In this document: piece by piece, positions 1 through 8,622 of the stretch
Position numbering within the stretch: the stretch's first letter is position 1
Layout: every line of letters starts with the position of its first letter
Source of the DNA: JAKFDI01 sp036676235
Lineage (GTDB): Bacteria; Pseudomonadota; Gammaproteobacteria; Burkholderiales; Burkholderiaceae_C
Reading direction: 5' to 3'
Length of the DNA: 64,000 nucleotides
Assembly: GCA_036676235.1 (NCBI GenBank)
Contig: JAKFDI010000103.1
Span: 186,001 to 250,000 of the forward strand
Position numbers and translations under genes: made by a program
Notes under the pieces: generated by a model
What the model saw: only the letters and a program-made list of their open reading frames with translations
Told to the model about the DNA's origin: nothing
Databases searched by the model: none

Positions 1-2645
1 ACCGCATCCTGCTGCAGGCCGTGGCGCGCGCCATCGTCACCGACCGCCACGGCACGCTGGCCGACCAGGTGCTGCGCAAGACGGTGCCCGAACGGCGGGT
101 GGCGGCGTTCGTGCCCACCCGCGCGGCGGAGCCCGCCACGCCCGGCACCCTGCACACGGCGGCGCAGGGCCTGCACTTCTACAACGGCATCGGCGGCTTC
201 AGCGCCGACGGGCGCGAATACGTCATCGCCCCGCCCGCCGGCCAGCGCCCGCCGGCGCCCTGGTCGAACGTGCTCGCGAATCCGCGCTTCGGCACCGTGG
301 TGTCCGAAGGCGGCAGCGCCTACACCTGGTGCGAGAACGCGCACGAGCTGCGGCTCACGCCCTGGCACAACGACCCGGTGACCGATGCGGGCGGCGAAGC
401 CATCTACCTGCGCGACGAAGAAAGCGGCCAGGTCTGGCACCCCACCTCGCTGCCGGCGCCCGGCGATCTGCTCGACGACGCGAAGTCGCCGCTGTACGTC
501 ACGCGCCACGGCTTCGGCTACAGCCGCTTCGAGCACGAGCGCGCGGGCATCCACAGCGAACTCACGGTGTTCGTGGCGATGGAGGCGGCCGTGAAGTTCT
601 CGCGCCTGGTGGTGCGCAACGACAGCACCCGCACGCGCCGCCTGTCGGCCACCGGCTACGTGGAATGGGTGCTCGGCGACATGCGCGCCAAGACCGGCCC
701 GCACACCAGCACCGAGGTGGCGGCCGACAACGGCGCGCTCTACGCCCGCAATCCGTACAGCAACGACTTCGGCGACTGGATCGGCTTCTTCGACGTGGAC
801 GTGGACGACCGCCTGTTCGGCAGCTTCACCTGCGACCGCACCGAGTTCCTCGGCCGCAACGGCTCGATGCGCCGGCCAGCGGCCTTGCGGCGGCAGCGGC
901 TGTCGGGGCGCATGGGCGCGGCGCTCGATCCCTGCGCGGCCATCCAGGTGCCGTTCGAGCTGGCGCCGGGGCAGTCGCGCGAGATCGTGTTCCGCCTCGG
1001 CATGGGCCGCAGCCTCGACGAAGCCGGCGAGCTGGTGGCGCGCTTTCGCGGCAGCGCCGCGGCGACGCAGGAGCTCGATACCGTTCGCGCGCACTGGGAA
1101 CACACGCTCTCGGCCGTGCAGGTGGACACACCGAATCTGGCGCTCAACCTGCTCGCCAACGGCTGGCTGGTCTACCAGACGCTCGCCTGCCGCATGTGGG
1201 CGCGCAGCGGCTACTACCAGTCGGGCGGCGCCTTCGGCTTCCGCGACCAATTGCAGGACGCGATGGCGCTGGTGCACACCCGCCCGCTGCTGCTGCGCGA
1301 ACACCTCTTGCTGAGCGCCAGCCGCCAGTTCCTCGAAGGCGATGTGCAGCACTGGTGGCACCCGCCGGGCGGGCGCGGCGTGCGCACGCACATCAGCGAC
1401 GACTACCTCTGGCTGCCGCTGGCGCTGTGCCGCTATGTGCACGCCACCAACGACACCGGCGTGCTGGCCGAAGAGCTGCACTTTCTCGATGCCCGCCCGG
1501 TGCCGGCGCACGACGAGTCGTACTACGACCTGCCCAACCGCTCGGGCGAAACCGCCAGCCTCTACGAGCACGCCGTGCGCGCCATCCGTCACGGCATGCG
1601 CTACGGCGCGCACGGCTTGCCGCTCATGGGCGCCGGCGACTGGAACGACGGCATGAACCAGGTCGGCCACCACGGCCAGGGCGAGAGCGTGTGGCTCGGC
1701 TTCTTCCTGTGCGAAGTGCTGCGCCAGTTCGCGCCGCTGGCGCGCCTGAACGACGACGAAGCGTTCGCGATGCAGTGCGAGAGCGAACGCAAGGCCTTGG
1801 GCGAACGCTTGGAAGCCGAAGGCTGGGACGGCGACTGGTACCGCCGCGCCTACTTCGACGACGGCGCGCCGCTCGGATCGAAGCAGAACGTCGAATGCCA
1901 GATCGATTCGATCGCGCAGAGCTGGTCGGTACTGTCGGGCATCGGCGCGCCGCAGCGTGTGCGCCGCGCGATGGACTCGATGGCCGAGCGCCTGGTGCGC
2001 CCGGATACCGCGGTCGTTCAACTGCTGGACCCGCCCTTCGACCGCAAAGGGCCGAACCCCGGCTACATCGCCGGCTACGTGCCCGGCGTGCGCGAGAACG
2101 GCGGCCAGTACACACACAGCGCCGTCTGGGCGACGATGGCCTTCGCGGCGCTGGGCGACGCGCCGCGCGCCTGGCAATTGATGGACCTCATCAACCCGCT
2201 GCACCACGGCCGCACGCCGGCCGAGGTGGCGGTCTACAAGGTCGAGCCCTACGTGGCCGCGGCCGACGTGTACAGCGTGCCGCCCCACACCGGCCGCGGC
2301 GGCTGGACCTGGTACACCGGTTCGGCGGGCTGGATGTACCGGCTGATCGTCGAGTCGCTGCTCGGCGTGCAGCTCGAGACCACACCATCAGGCGCCTTCT
2401 TGCGCATCGCACCCTGCCTGCCCGACGATTGGCCGGGGTTCACGCTGGACTATCGCTATAGCGACACGGTGTATCGGGTGCGAGTGGAACGTGGAGACAC
2501 CCAGGGCGTAAACATCGACGGCGAACGGCGCGACGACTTCGCGATTCCGCTGATTGCCGGCGGTGGCACTCGGAGGGTGCACGTGCACGTGGCTCAGCCG
2601 GCCCAGGCGTCGCCGCCAGGGGTCGAAATGGCGGCGTGGAAGTGA
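1..2645 (+). CDS. ndvB: Cyclic beta-1,2-glucan synthase-like protein, C-terminal GH94 part (5' partial)
   Basis: The frame is open to the left edge (codons before the GTG at 21 read through), so the start lies outside the window and at least 880 residues are visible. The visible part resembles the C-terminal glycoside phosphorylase (GH94/GH36-like) region of NdvB/ChvB synthases. It has an N-terminal beta-sandwich stretch with a GGFSADGREYVI-type motif, then an alpha/alpha barrel with the GAGDWNDGMNQ motif near 1632-1660 that carries the GH94 catalytic Asp. In full-length NdvB, about 2800 aa long, this module trims glucan chains before cyclisation. No signal peptide can be judged. A separate large GH94 phosphorylase is the alternative. 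Both neighbours (BglX and a glycoamylase-like GH) also fit beta-glucan chemistry. Confidence 0.75.
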   Translation, partial: RILLQAVARAIVTDRHGTLADQVLRKTVPERRVAAFVPTRAAEPATPGTLHTAAQGLHFYNGIGGFSADGREYVIAPPAGQRPPAPWSNVLANPRFGTVVSEGGSAYTWCENAHELRLTPWHNDPVTDAGGEAIYLRDEESGQVWHPTSLPAPGDLLDDAKSPLYVTRHGFGYSRFEHERAGIHSELTVFVAMEAAVKFSRLVVRNDSTRTRRLSATGYVEWVLGDMRAKTGPHTSTEVAADNGALYARNPYSNDFGDWIGFFDVDVDDRLFGSFTCDRTEFLGRNGSMRRPAALRRQRLSGRMGAALDPCAAIQVPFELAPGQSREIVFRLGMGRSLDEAGELVARFRGSAAATQELDTVRAHWEHTLSAVQVDTPNLALNLLANGWLVYQTLACRMWARSGYYQSGGAFGFRDQLQDAMALVHTRPLLLREHLLLSASRQFLEGDVQHWWHPPGGRGVRTHISDDYLWLPLALCRYVHATNDTGVLAEELHFLDARPVPAHDESYYDLPNRSGETASLYEHAVRAIRHGMRYGAHGLPLMGAGDWNDGMNQVGHHGQGESVWLGFFLCEVLRQFAPLARLNDDEAFAMQCESERKALGERLEAEGWDGDWYRRAYFDDGAPLGSKQNVECQIDSIAQSWSVLSGIGAPQRVRRAMDSMAERLVRPDTAVVQLLDPPFDRKGPNPGYIAGYVPGVRENGGQYTHSAVWATMAFAALGDAPRAWQLMDLINPLHHGRTPAEVAVYKVEPYVAAADVYSVPPHTGRGGWTWYTGSAGWMYRLIVESLLGVQLETTPSGAFLRIAPCLPDDWPGFTLDYRYSDTVYRVRVERGDTQGVNIDGERRDDFAIPLIAGGGTRRVHVHVAQPAQASPPGVEMAAWK

Positions 2646-2656
2646 GTCAGCTGCGC

Positions 2657-4327
2657 CTAGGCTGAAGTCGCCTCGCAAGCCATCGGCAGCGTTACCACGA
2701 ACTCGCTGCCGAGATCCTTGCCGGCGCTGCGGGCGGTCACGCTGCCGCCGTGCGCTTCGACCAGTTCGCGTACCACCGCCAAGCCGATGCCCAGACCGCC
2801 GCCGTGGTGCACGACCGCGCGCGGGTCCTGCACGAACAGGTCGAAGATGACGAGCAGCGCTTCGGGCGTGACGCCGATGCCGTTGTCGGACACGGTGACC
2901 ACCAGCGACTGGTCTTGCACGTGGGCGGCGAGCGCGATCTTGCCGCCCTTGTGCGTGTACTTGGAGGCGTTGTCCAGCAGGTTGCTGAAGATCTGCGCCA
3001 GCCGCACCGGGTCGCCGTTCACGTGGAGCGGCGTGGTCGGCAGCTCCGTCCTGAAGAGCTGAAGCCGGCCTTCCATCGCGGGCCGGCACGCGTCGATGGC
3101 GAGCGCGAAGATGGCGCCCATCTCGACCGCGCCGCGCTCGATGCGAAAGCCGCCGGTGCTCGCACGCGAGCCATCGAGCAAGTCGTCGACGAGGCGCGTC
3201 ATGTGCATTACCTGCCGGTGGATGATCACCTGCAGCCGCGTGAGCAGGGCCTCATCCGAGCCGGCCCGGCTGAGCAGCGCCGCCGCCGTGCGAATGGGGG
3301 TGAGCGGGTTGCGCAGCTCGTGCGCCACCATCGCGAGAAACCTGACCTGCCGGCGGTGCGCCTCTTCGGCGTGGGCCTTGAGTTCCTGCGCCGTGAGCGC
3401 GGCCAGGATCAACTGCTCGTTGGCTTCGCGCAGGTTGCGGAAATGGGGCTCCTGATCGACGCGCGCCGAGGCGCTGCGCGTCCCGAGCAGCGGGAGTGCC
3501 TGTCCCGTTGGTGGTTGCAGCAGACGCTCGCCCGAGGTCGGCAGATCGCCGTGGAACTCGAAGCCGCCGGGGCCCAGCCGCTTGGAGCGGTACATCGCGG
3601 CATCCGCCCCCCGGATGAGCGTGGCAGCGTCCTCGCCCTGCGCGGGGTAGAGGGCGATGCCGATGCTCGCCGACAGATGCAGTTCCTGGCCGCCCACTTG
3701 GCAGGCCTTGCTCAAGGCGGCCAGCATTTTCACGGCGATGAGAGCCACGTCGCTCGCCTGCCCGACCTCGGGCAGCAGCACCACGAACTCGTCGCCGCCG
3801 TAGCGGCTGACGGTGTCGGAGTCGCGCACGGCCGATTGCAGCCGTTGCGCGACGAGTTGCAGCACTTCGTCGCCCGCCGCGTGGCCCAGCGTGTCGTTGA
3901 TTGGCTTGAAGCGGTCGAGGTCGATGAAGAGCACGGCGAGGCGGGTCTGGTGCCGCCGGGCCATGGCAATGGCGTTCTCCAGCCGGTCGAGCATCAGCGC
4001 GCGGTTGGGCGTGTCGGTCAGCGCATCGTGCTGACTGGAGCGGGTCAACTCGTTCAGCTTGCTCACCGCTGTTTCGGCGATGGTGTCTGCCCGCACCGCG
4101 GCGAGCACCAGCTTCTCGTTGGCCTCGAGCAGTTGCGCGGCAGCCAGGCCGCCGAAATCGTGCTCTGCCTGATCGAGGTCGACCCGCAAACGCGCCAGTT
4201 CCGCACGTACCGCATCCGCTTGTGCGTTGAGCAGCGCCAGCGTGCGCGCGGCGGCCGCCTCGTCGGTCGGGCGTTCATCCGGGGAGCCACCGGCCCCCGG
4301 CGCACGACCGTCAGAGTGCTCAGCCAT
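2657..4327 (-). CDS. GGDEF domain-sensor histidine kinase fusion protein
   Basis: Protein of 556 aa with no membrane segment, so cytoplasmic. A coiled-coil-like N-terminus (about 1-110) is followed by a diguanylate cyclase domain with an intact GGDEF active-site motif at residues 177-181. The inhibitory RxxD I-site (RDSD, 168-171) sits five residues upstream, so c-di-GMP synthesis with product inhibition is expected. The C-terminal half is a histidine kinase: H-box with His336 (VAHELRNPL), N-box (FSNLLDNASKY), and G1/G2 boxes (DNGIG, GGGLGIGL). There is no receiver domain. The ATG at 4327 overlaps the stop of the KaiC-like gene (ATGGCTGA), which favours translational coupling. Upstream in-frame starts at 4357 and 4348 would lie deeper in that gene. 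Partner and signal are unknown. Confidence 0.85.
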   Translation of the reverse strand: MAEHSDGRAPGAGGSPDERPTDEAAAARTLALLNAQADAVRAELARLRVDLDQAEHDFGGLAAAQLLEANEKLVLAAVRADTIAETAVSKLNELTRSSQHDALTDTPNRALMLDRLENAIAMARRHQTRLAVLFIDLDRFKPINDTLGHAAGDEVLQLVAQRLQSAVRDSDTVSRYGGDEFVVLLPEVGQASDVALIAVKMLAALSKACQVGGQELHLSASIGIALYPAQGEDAATLIRGADAAMYRSKRLGPGGFEFHGDLPTSGERLLQPPTGQALPLLGTRSASARVDQEPHFRNLREANEQLILAALTAQELKAHAEEAHRRQVRFLAMVAHELRNPLTPIRTAAALLSRAGSDEALLTRLQVIIHRQVMHMTRLVDDLLDGSRASTGGFRIERGAVEMGAIFALAIDACRPAMEGRLQLFRTELPTTPLHVNGDPVRLAQIFSNLLDNASKYTHKGGKIALAAHVQDQSLVVTVSDNGIGVTPEALLVIFDLFVQDPRAVVHHGGGLGIGLAVVRELVEAHGGSVTARSAGKDLGSEFVVTLPMACEATSA

Positions 4328-5804
4328 CGCCCGCGCCGTTGGTGGCATCGACCCCATGGCGCCGGGTCGGCCGCCCGCCGAGCAGGCCTTCGTGGTCAGG
4401 CAGCATGCGGCCGATCCGGATGCCCTCGGCGTCGATCGTGAACAGACGCAGTTCGTTGGAGTGCGCGCTGGCGCGCACCTTCACCACTGCCATCACGCGC
4501 TGCAGGCGGCTGTCGACCTCGATGTAGCGCTGCACGACGATGGCGTCGGTCATGAAGGCCGTGCCGTACGGGCTGAAGCGCAGGTCGTCGTAGCGGTCTT
4601 CCAGCTCGGAGGTCATCACCACCGTGACGCCGGTGCCCGACAGGGCCGACACCATGCGCGCCATCGCTTCGCGGAAGTCTTGGCGGAAGGTGGGCGCGAG
4701 AGTCAGCTCGAAGCCCGACAGCGAGTCGAGCACGACGCGCGTGGCCTTGAGCCGTCGCACCTCGGCAATGATCAGCGCCGAGATTTCGTCGACCGAGAGT
4801 TCCGACGCCTGGGTGTCGACCACGCCGACGCGGCCGTCGGCAATGAGTTCGGCCATCGCCGACCCGCGCGAGCGGTGGGCTCGCTGCTCGAAGGCGGCGA
4901 TCACGCCCGTCTCGCCGGCGCGCGCCCCCTCCACCAGAAACGCCGACGCCAGAATGCTCTTGCCCGACCCTGAAGGGCCGGCGATCAGCAGCGAATAGCC
5001 GCGCGGCAGGCCGCCGCCCATCATCTCGTCAAGCTCGGCACTGCCCATGCCCAGGCGCACATCGATGGGCCACGGCGACACGGCCATGTCTCCCACGGCC
5101 AGCCGCGCCGGCGGGATCACGGTGACGCCATCGGCACCGAGCCGGAAGGTGTGCAGCCCCGGCAGCGTGGCCTGCCCGCGCATCTTCATGATCTCCATCT
5201 TGCGCACCATGGAGTTGCGCTCCACGCTCTGGCGCAGCCAGATCAGGCCGTCGGCCACGGTGAACACGGGGCTCGGTTCGCTTTCGTTGAAGTACTCGCC
5301 GATGAGGAAGGTGGTGGCCTGCCAGCTCGTCATCAGCATGCCGAGCTGCTGCACGAACTGCTGCAGCGTGAGGAACGAGTGGCCCTCGGCCTGGCTGGCC
5401 AGCACCACCGAGCGGAACGAGTCGACAAAGACGAGGCCGGGGCCATGCGCCTCGACCTCGGCGACGATGCGCGCCAGCACCTTGTCGAGGTCACCGGCCG
5501 CGATGTCGTCGGACAGGTTGATGAAGCGGATGGCCTGGTTGACCTGGGCATCGTCGAAGAACTCGAACTGCTGCTGGTAGCGCAGCATCTTGAGCGGCGG
5601 CTCGCCGAGCACCGTGAAATACAGCGCCGGGCGCTCGGGCGTGGCCAGCGCGAACATCATCTGGTGCGCGAGCGTCGTCTTGCCGCAGCCCGGCGGGCCC
5701 GCAATGATGTTGAACGAGAACTCGGGCAGCCCACCGCCCAGCACTTCGTCGAACCCCGGCACGCCGGTCGGCAGACGGTTGATCCTTGCTTTACTCGTGG
5801 TCAT
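4320..5804 (-). CDS. KaiC-like double RecA-domain ATPase
   Basis: Protein of 494 aa with two tandem KaiC/RecA domains. Domain 1 has Walker A GPPGCGKT at residues 36-43 and a Walker B-like strand ending VFVDS. Domain 2 has Walker A GPSGSGKS at 276-283 and VVLDS. KaiC proteins form hexameric ATPases, and cyanobacterial KaiC autophosphorylates at Ser431/Thr432. By eye, the matching loop here reads A416-F417 before MTDA, so both phospho-acceptors seem absent. The first domain also seems to lack one of the paired catalytic Glu residues (LGE instead of EE). The ATG at 5804 starts MTTSKARINRL and overlaps the stop of the upstream 145-aa gene (ATGA). No kaiA or kaiB is adjacent. It is probably a signalling ATPase rather than an oscillator. 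Confidence 0.85.
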   Translation of the reverse strand: MTTSKARINRLPTGVPGFDEVLGGGLPEFSFNIIAGPPGCGKTTLAHQMMFALATPERPALYFTVLGEPPLKMLRYQQQFEFFDDAQVNQAIRFINLSDDIAAGDLDKVLARIVAEVEAHGPGLVFVDSFRSVVLASQAEGHSFLTLQQFVQQLGMLMTSWQATTFLIGEYFNESEPSPVFTVADGLIWLRQSVERNSMVRKMEIMKMRGQATLPGLHTFRLGADGVTVIPPARLAVGDMAVSPWPIDVRLGMGSAELDEMMGGGLPRGYSLLIAGPSGSGKSILASAFLVEGARAGETGVIAAFEQRAHRSRGSAMAELIADGRVGVVDTQASELSVDEISALIIAEVRRLKATRVVLDSLSGFELTLAPTFRQDFREAMARMVSALSGTGVTVVMTSELEDRYDDLRFSPYGTAFMTDAIVVQRYIEVDSRLQRVMAVVKVRASAHSNELRLFTIDAEGIRIGRMLPDHEGLLGGRPTRRHGVDATNGAGDG

Positions 5805-6238
5805 GGCGTGGTGTCCTGCGCGGCGTCGCCGCTTGGAAGTCTGTCCCACACCGAGCGCAGCAGCCGCTCGGTGAGCGATCCGCCGATCAGGCTCGTCAGG
5901 AGGTCGAAAAAATGATGCAGCAAGACGCCGTGTGCGGCTGCTGCGACGGCACTTGTCTGCTGCGCCAGCGCGACGCGCAGATCGGCGTAGTCGTCGGGCT
6001 CGGATGCCTCGCGCCCGGATGCCTCGCGCCCGGAAGCCAGCCACGGATGGGTGCTGCGCGCCAGGTAGAGCGTGCGCCGGTAGAGCGCCTGCACGCCGCG
6101 CGGCCCGATGACGGGCGCCAGAGCGGTGTGGATTTCGCGCCAGGTCTGCACGGCGGTGTCGGCGATCTGCGCGGGCGATTCGCCCTGTGCCGCCAGATGC
6201 GTCAGAGCCGCGTCGATGCGTTGCGTCTCACTGGGCAT
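5801..6238 (-). CDS. Unknown 145-aa protein heading the KaiC-like operon
   Basis: I do not recognise the family. The product is 145 aa, mostly helical by composition, without signal peptide or clear membrane segment. It has a conserved-looking central block (IGPRGVQALYRRTLYLAR) and a hydrophobic stretch near residues 103-123. A short tandem duplication (GREASGREAS, about residues 69-78) is encoded by two near-identical 15-bp units around 6000-6030. Its stop overlaps the KaiC-like start (ATGA), and it is the first gene of a three-gene coupled operon, so it is a candidate partner or regulator of the KaiC-like ATPase. It is not KaiB by length or sequence. Confidence 0.7.
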   Translation of the reverse strand: MPSETQRIDAALTHLAAQGESPAQIADTAVQTWREIHTALAPVIGPRGVQALYRRTLYLARSTHPWLASGREASGREASEPDDYADLRVALAQQTSAVAAAAHGVLLHHFFDLLTSLIGGSLTERLLRSVWDRLPSGDAAQDTTP

Positions 6239-6383
6239 CGTGATTCCGGTTGCCTGGCCGCAGATGCGGAACGGATCATGGTACTCCCCACGACTCCTGG
6301 CCTCGTACGGTTGGGAGCAGCGCTAGCGCCGCGAACGCTCCCCCGGTGACGGTGCGAGTGGCGACTCGCGGAATCCCGGGCCT

Positions 6384-8540
6384 TCAACACAGTTCGATGG
6401 TCTGCCGCAGCAAGCCTGTCGGCTCGGCACTCGGGCCGACGAAGATCTCGACCTCGCCCGCCTCGAACAGGGGCTGCAGATCCGGCCCGAGGTAGCGCAG
6501 CTCGGTCGCGGGCAGTTCCAGCTTCACCGAGCCGGCCTCGCCCGGCATCAATCGCAGCTTCGCGTAGCCCTTGAGCTCAAGCAGAGGTCGGGTGACGCGG
6601 CTGACCTTGCCGCGAACGAACAGGAAGATGGTCTCTTCGGCCTCGCGCGTGCCGACGTTGCGCAGCGTGACGGTGATCGTCAACTGGTCCTGCTCTTGTA
6701 CGCGCTGCGGCTCGACCTGCAGCTCGTCATATTGGATGCGGCCGTAGCTCAAGCCGTGGCCGAAGGCAAACAGCGGCGTGTTGGCTACGTCCTGGTACTT
6801 GCTCGTGTAGTAGTCGGCCGGGTTCATCGGGCGGCCGGTGGGGCGCTGGCCGAAGAAGATCGGCAGCTGCCCGACGGCGCGCGGCCAGCTCATCGGCGTG
6901 CGTCCGCTGGGTGACACCCGGCCCGTGACCACATCGGCGATCGCGTGCCCGGCCTCGGCGCCGAGGAACCACGCAGCCAGCAGTGCGTCGGCGTGTTCGG
7001 CCAGCCAGGGCACGACGAGCGGGCGGCCCGAGAACAGGATTGCGACCACGGGGATGCGCAGCGCACGCGCACGGGCTATGACCGCCTCGGCCAACGCTTG
7101 CTGCCTGCCGGGAAGCGCGGGCGTGGCGCGGCTCGCCGCCTCGCCGCTCATCGTGGCGCGCTCCCCCAGGCACAGCAGCACGGCGTCGGCGCCATCGCAC
7201 AGCGCGACGGCGGCTGCGATGCCGCTGTCGTCGCCGCCTTCGATGGCGACACCGGGTGCATGGCGCAGGGCAGTCTGCGGCAGCGCGGCGCGCAGGCCGG
7301 CCAGCACGCTCACGGCCGGCTCGTGTTCACCGGCGCCCCACCACGGGCCTTTCATCTCGGTGCTCGCATCAGCCAGCGGGCCGACGACGCACAGCGCCTT
7401 CGGCGCCGCCGGCAAGGGCAGGACGTCCTGATCGTTCCTGCGCTCGTTCTTGAGCATGACGATGGCCTTGCCCGCAACATCGCGCGCCAACGCATGCCGC
7501 TCGGCGACGACCGCGGAGCTTTCCGGCGTCGCGCCGCGGCGGTAGGGGTCGTCGAACAGACCGAGCTGCTCCTTGAGCCGCAACACGCGGCGCACGCATG
7601 CGTCGATTTCTTCGATCGTCACCCGGCCTTGCTCGAGCGCGACCGGCAGCCCCTTGCGATACGCGTCGGCCATCATGTCGATGTCGACGCCGGCCTTCAG
7701 GGCCAGCACCGCGGCATCGGTCAGGTCGGCGGCGACGCCGTGCTTGATCAGCTCCGCAATCGCGTTGTAGTCGCTGACGATGACGCCGTCGAAACCCATC
7801 TCGCCGCGAAGCCAGTCACGCAGCAACGGGACGTGCGCCGTCATCGGCACGCCGTTGAGATCGGTGAAGGCCGGCATCAGCGTCGCGACGCCGGCTTCGA
7901 TTGCCGCCACGAAGCCCGGCAGGTGCACTTCACGCAGGGTGCGCTCGGAGATGTCCACTGCGGCGTACTCCCGCCCCGCGGTAACCGGGCTGTAAGCGAC
8001 GAAATGCTTCGCACAGGCGGCCAGCGATTCGGGCGACGACAGATCCGGCCCCTGGAATCCGCGCACCTTGGCGTGGGCGATGCGCGCGTTGAGCCACGGG
8101 TCTTCGCCCGGGCCTTCCGCGGTGCGACCCCAACGCGGATCGCGCGACACGTCGAGCATGGGCGCGAAGGTCATGGCCAGGCCCTCGGCAGCGCCTTCAC
8201 GCGCGGCCTCGCGCGCCGTGCGCTCCCACACGGCCTCGTCGAAGATGCCGGCTTCCGCCAGCGGGATGGGAAAGAGCGTGCGATGGCCGTGGATGATGTC
8301 CAGTCCGATCAGCAGCGGAATGCCGAGCCGCGACTTCTCGACGGCCAGGCGCTGCATCTCGTGCGCCGGCCCCGCACCGACCATGTTCAGCAGGTTGCCG
8401 ATCGTGCCGTCGATGATGGACTGCGTGGAGTCGCCCGCGATCACCGGGCCGGTGACGGTGTAGCCGGAGGCGGTCATCGTCAGTTGGCCCAGCTTCTCGG
8501 ACAGCGTCATCCGGTCGACGAGGGTGTCGATGCGATTCAT
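6384..8540 (-). CDS. bglX: GH3 family beta-glucosidase (BglX-like)
   Basis: Product of 718 aa starting MNRIDTLVDRMTL at ATG 8540, with GGAG a few bases upstream. It hydrolyses terminal beta-linked glucose from oligosaccharides. The GH3 N-terminal barrel is recognisable from SRLGIPLLIGLDIIHGHRT, DVSRDPRWGRTAEGPGEDP and KHFVAYS. The catalytic nucleophile Asp is in GVIVSDYNAI (about residue 290). A GH3 C-terminal domain and a fibronectin III-like tail (VTLRNVGTREAEE) follow. Unlike E. coli BglX it shows no signal peptide, so it is probably cytoplasmic. It is divergent from the glycoamylase/GH15 operon, whose TTG start lies about 80 bp away, which suggests a shared regulatory region. Confidence 0.92.
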   Translation of the reverse strand: MNRIDTLVDRMTLSEKLGQLTMTASGYTVTGPVIAGDSTQSIIDGTIGNLLNMVGAGPAHEMQRLAVEKSRLGIPLLIGLDIIHGHRTLFPIPLAEAGIFDEAVWERTAREAAREGAAEGLAMTFAPMLDVSRDPRWGRTAEGPGEDPWLNARIAHAKVRGFQGPDLSSPESLAACAKHFVAYSPVTAGREYAAVDISERTLREVHLPGFVAAIEAGVATLMPAFTDLNGVPMTAHVPLLRDWLRGEMGFDGVIVSDYNAIAELIKHGVAADLTDAAVLALKAGVDIDMMADAYRKGLPVALEQGRVTIEEIDACVRRVLRLKEQLGLFDDPYRRGATPESSAVVAERHALARDVAGKAIVMLKNERRNDQDVLPLPAAPKALCVVGPLADASTEMKGPWWGAGEHEPAVSVLAGLRAALPQTALRHAPGVAIEGGDDSGIAAAVALCDGADAVLLCLGERATMSGEAASRATPALPGRQQALAEAVIARARALRIPVVAILFSGRPLVVPWLAEHADALLAAWFLGAEAGHAIADVVTGRVSPSGRTPMSWPRAVGQLPIFFGQRPTGRPMNPADYYTSKYQDVANTPLFAFGHGLSYGRIQYDELQVEPQRVQEQDQLTITVTLRNVGTREAEETIFLFVRGKVSRVTRPLLELKGYAKLRLMPGEAGSVKLELPATELRYLGPDLQPLFEAGEVEIFVGPSAEPTGLLRQTIELC

Positions 8541-8622
8541 TCGGAAACTCCAGAGCGGAACCCAAGGAAATCCATGGTGGCATGCTGCGTGCCACACCCC
8601 GGCAACGACAGGAGTACTTGTA

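Noticed and set aside
2750..4441. A 563-codon plus-strand frame opposite the GGDEF/kinase gene
   Set aside because: It is a mirror of codon bias in GC-rich DNA. The minus-strand protein has complete catalytic motifs and the plus frame has none.
5801..6238. KaiB identity for the gene upstream of the KaiC-like ATPase
   Set aside because: KaiB is about 100 aa with a thioredoxin-like pattern. This protein is 145 aa and helical, with no KaiB motif.
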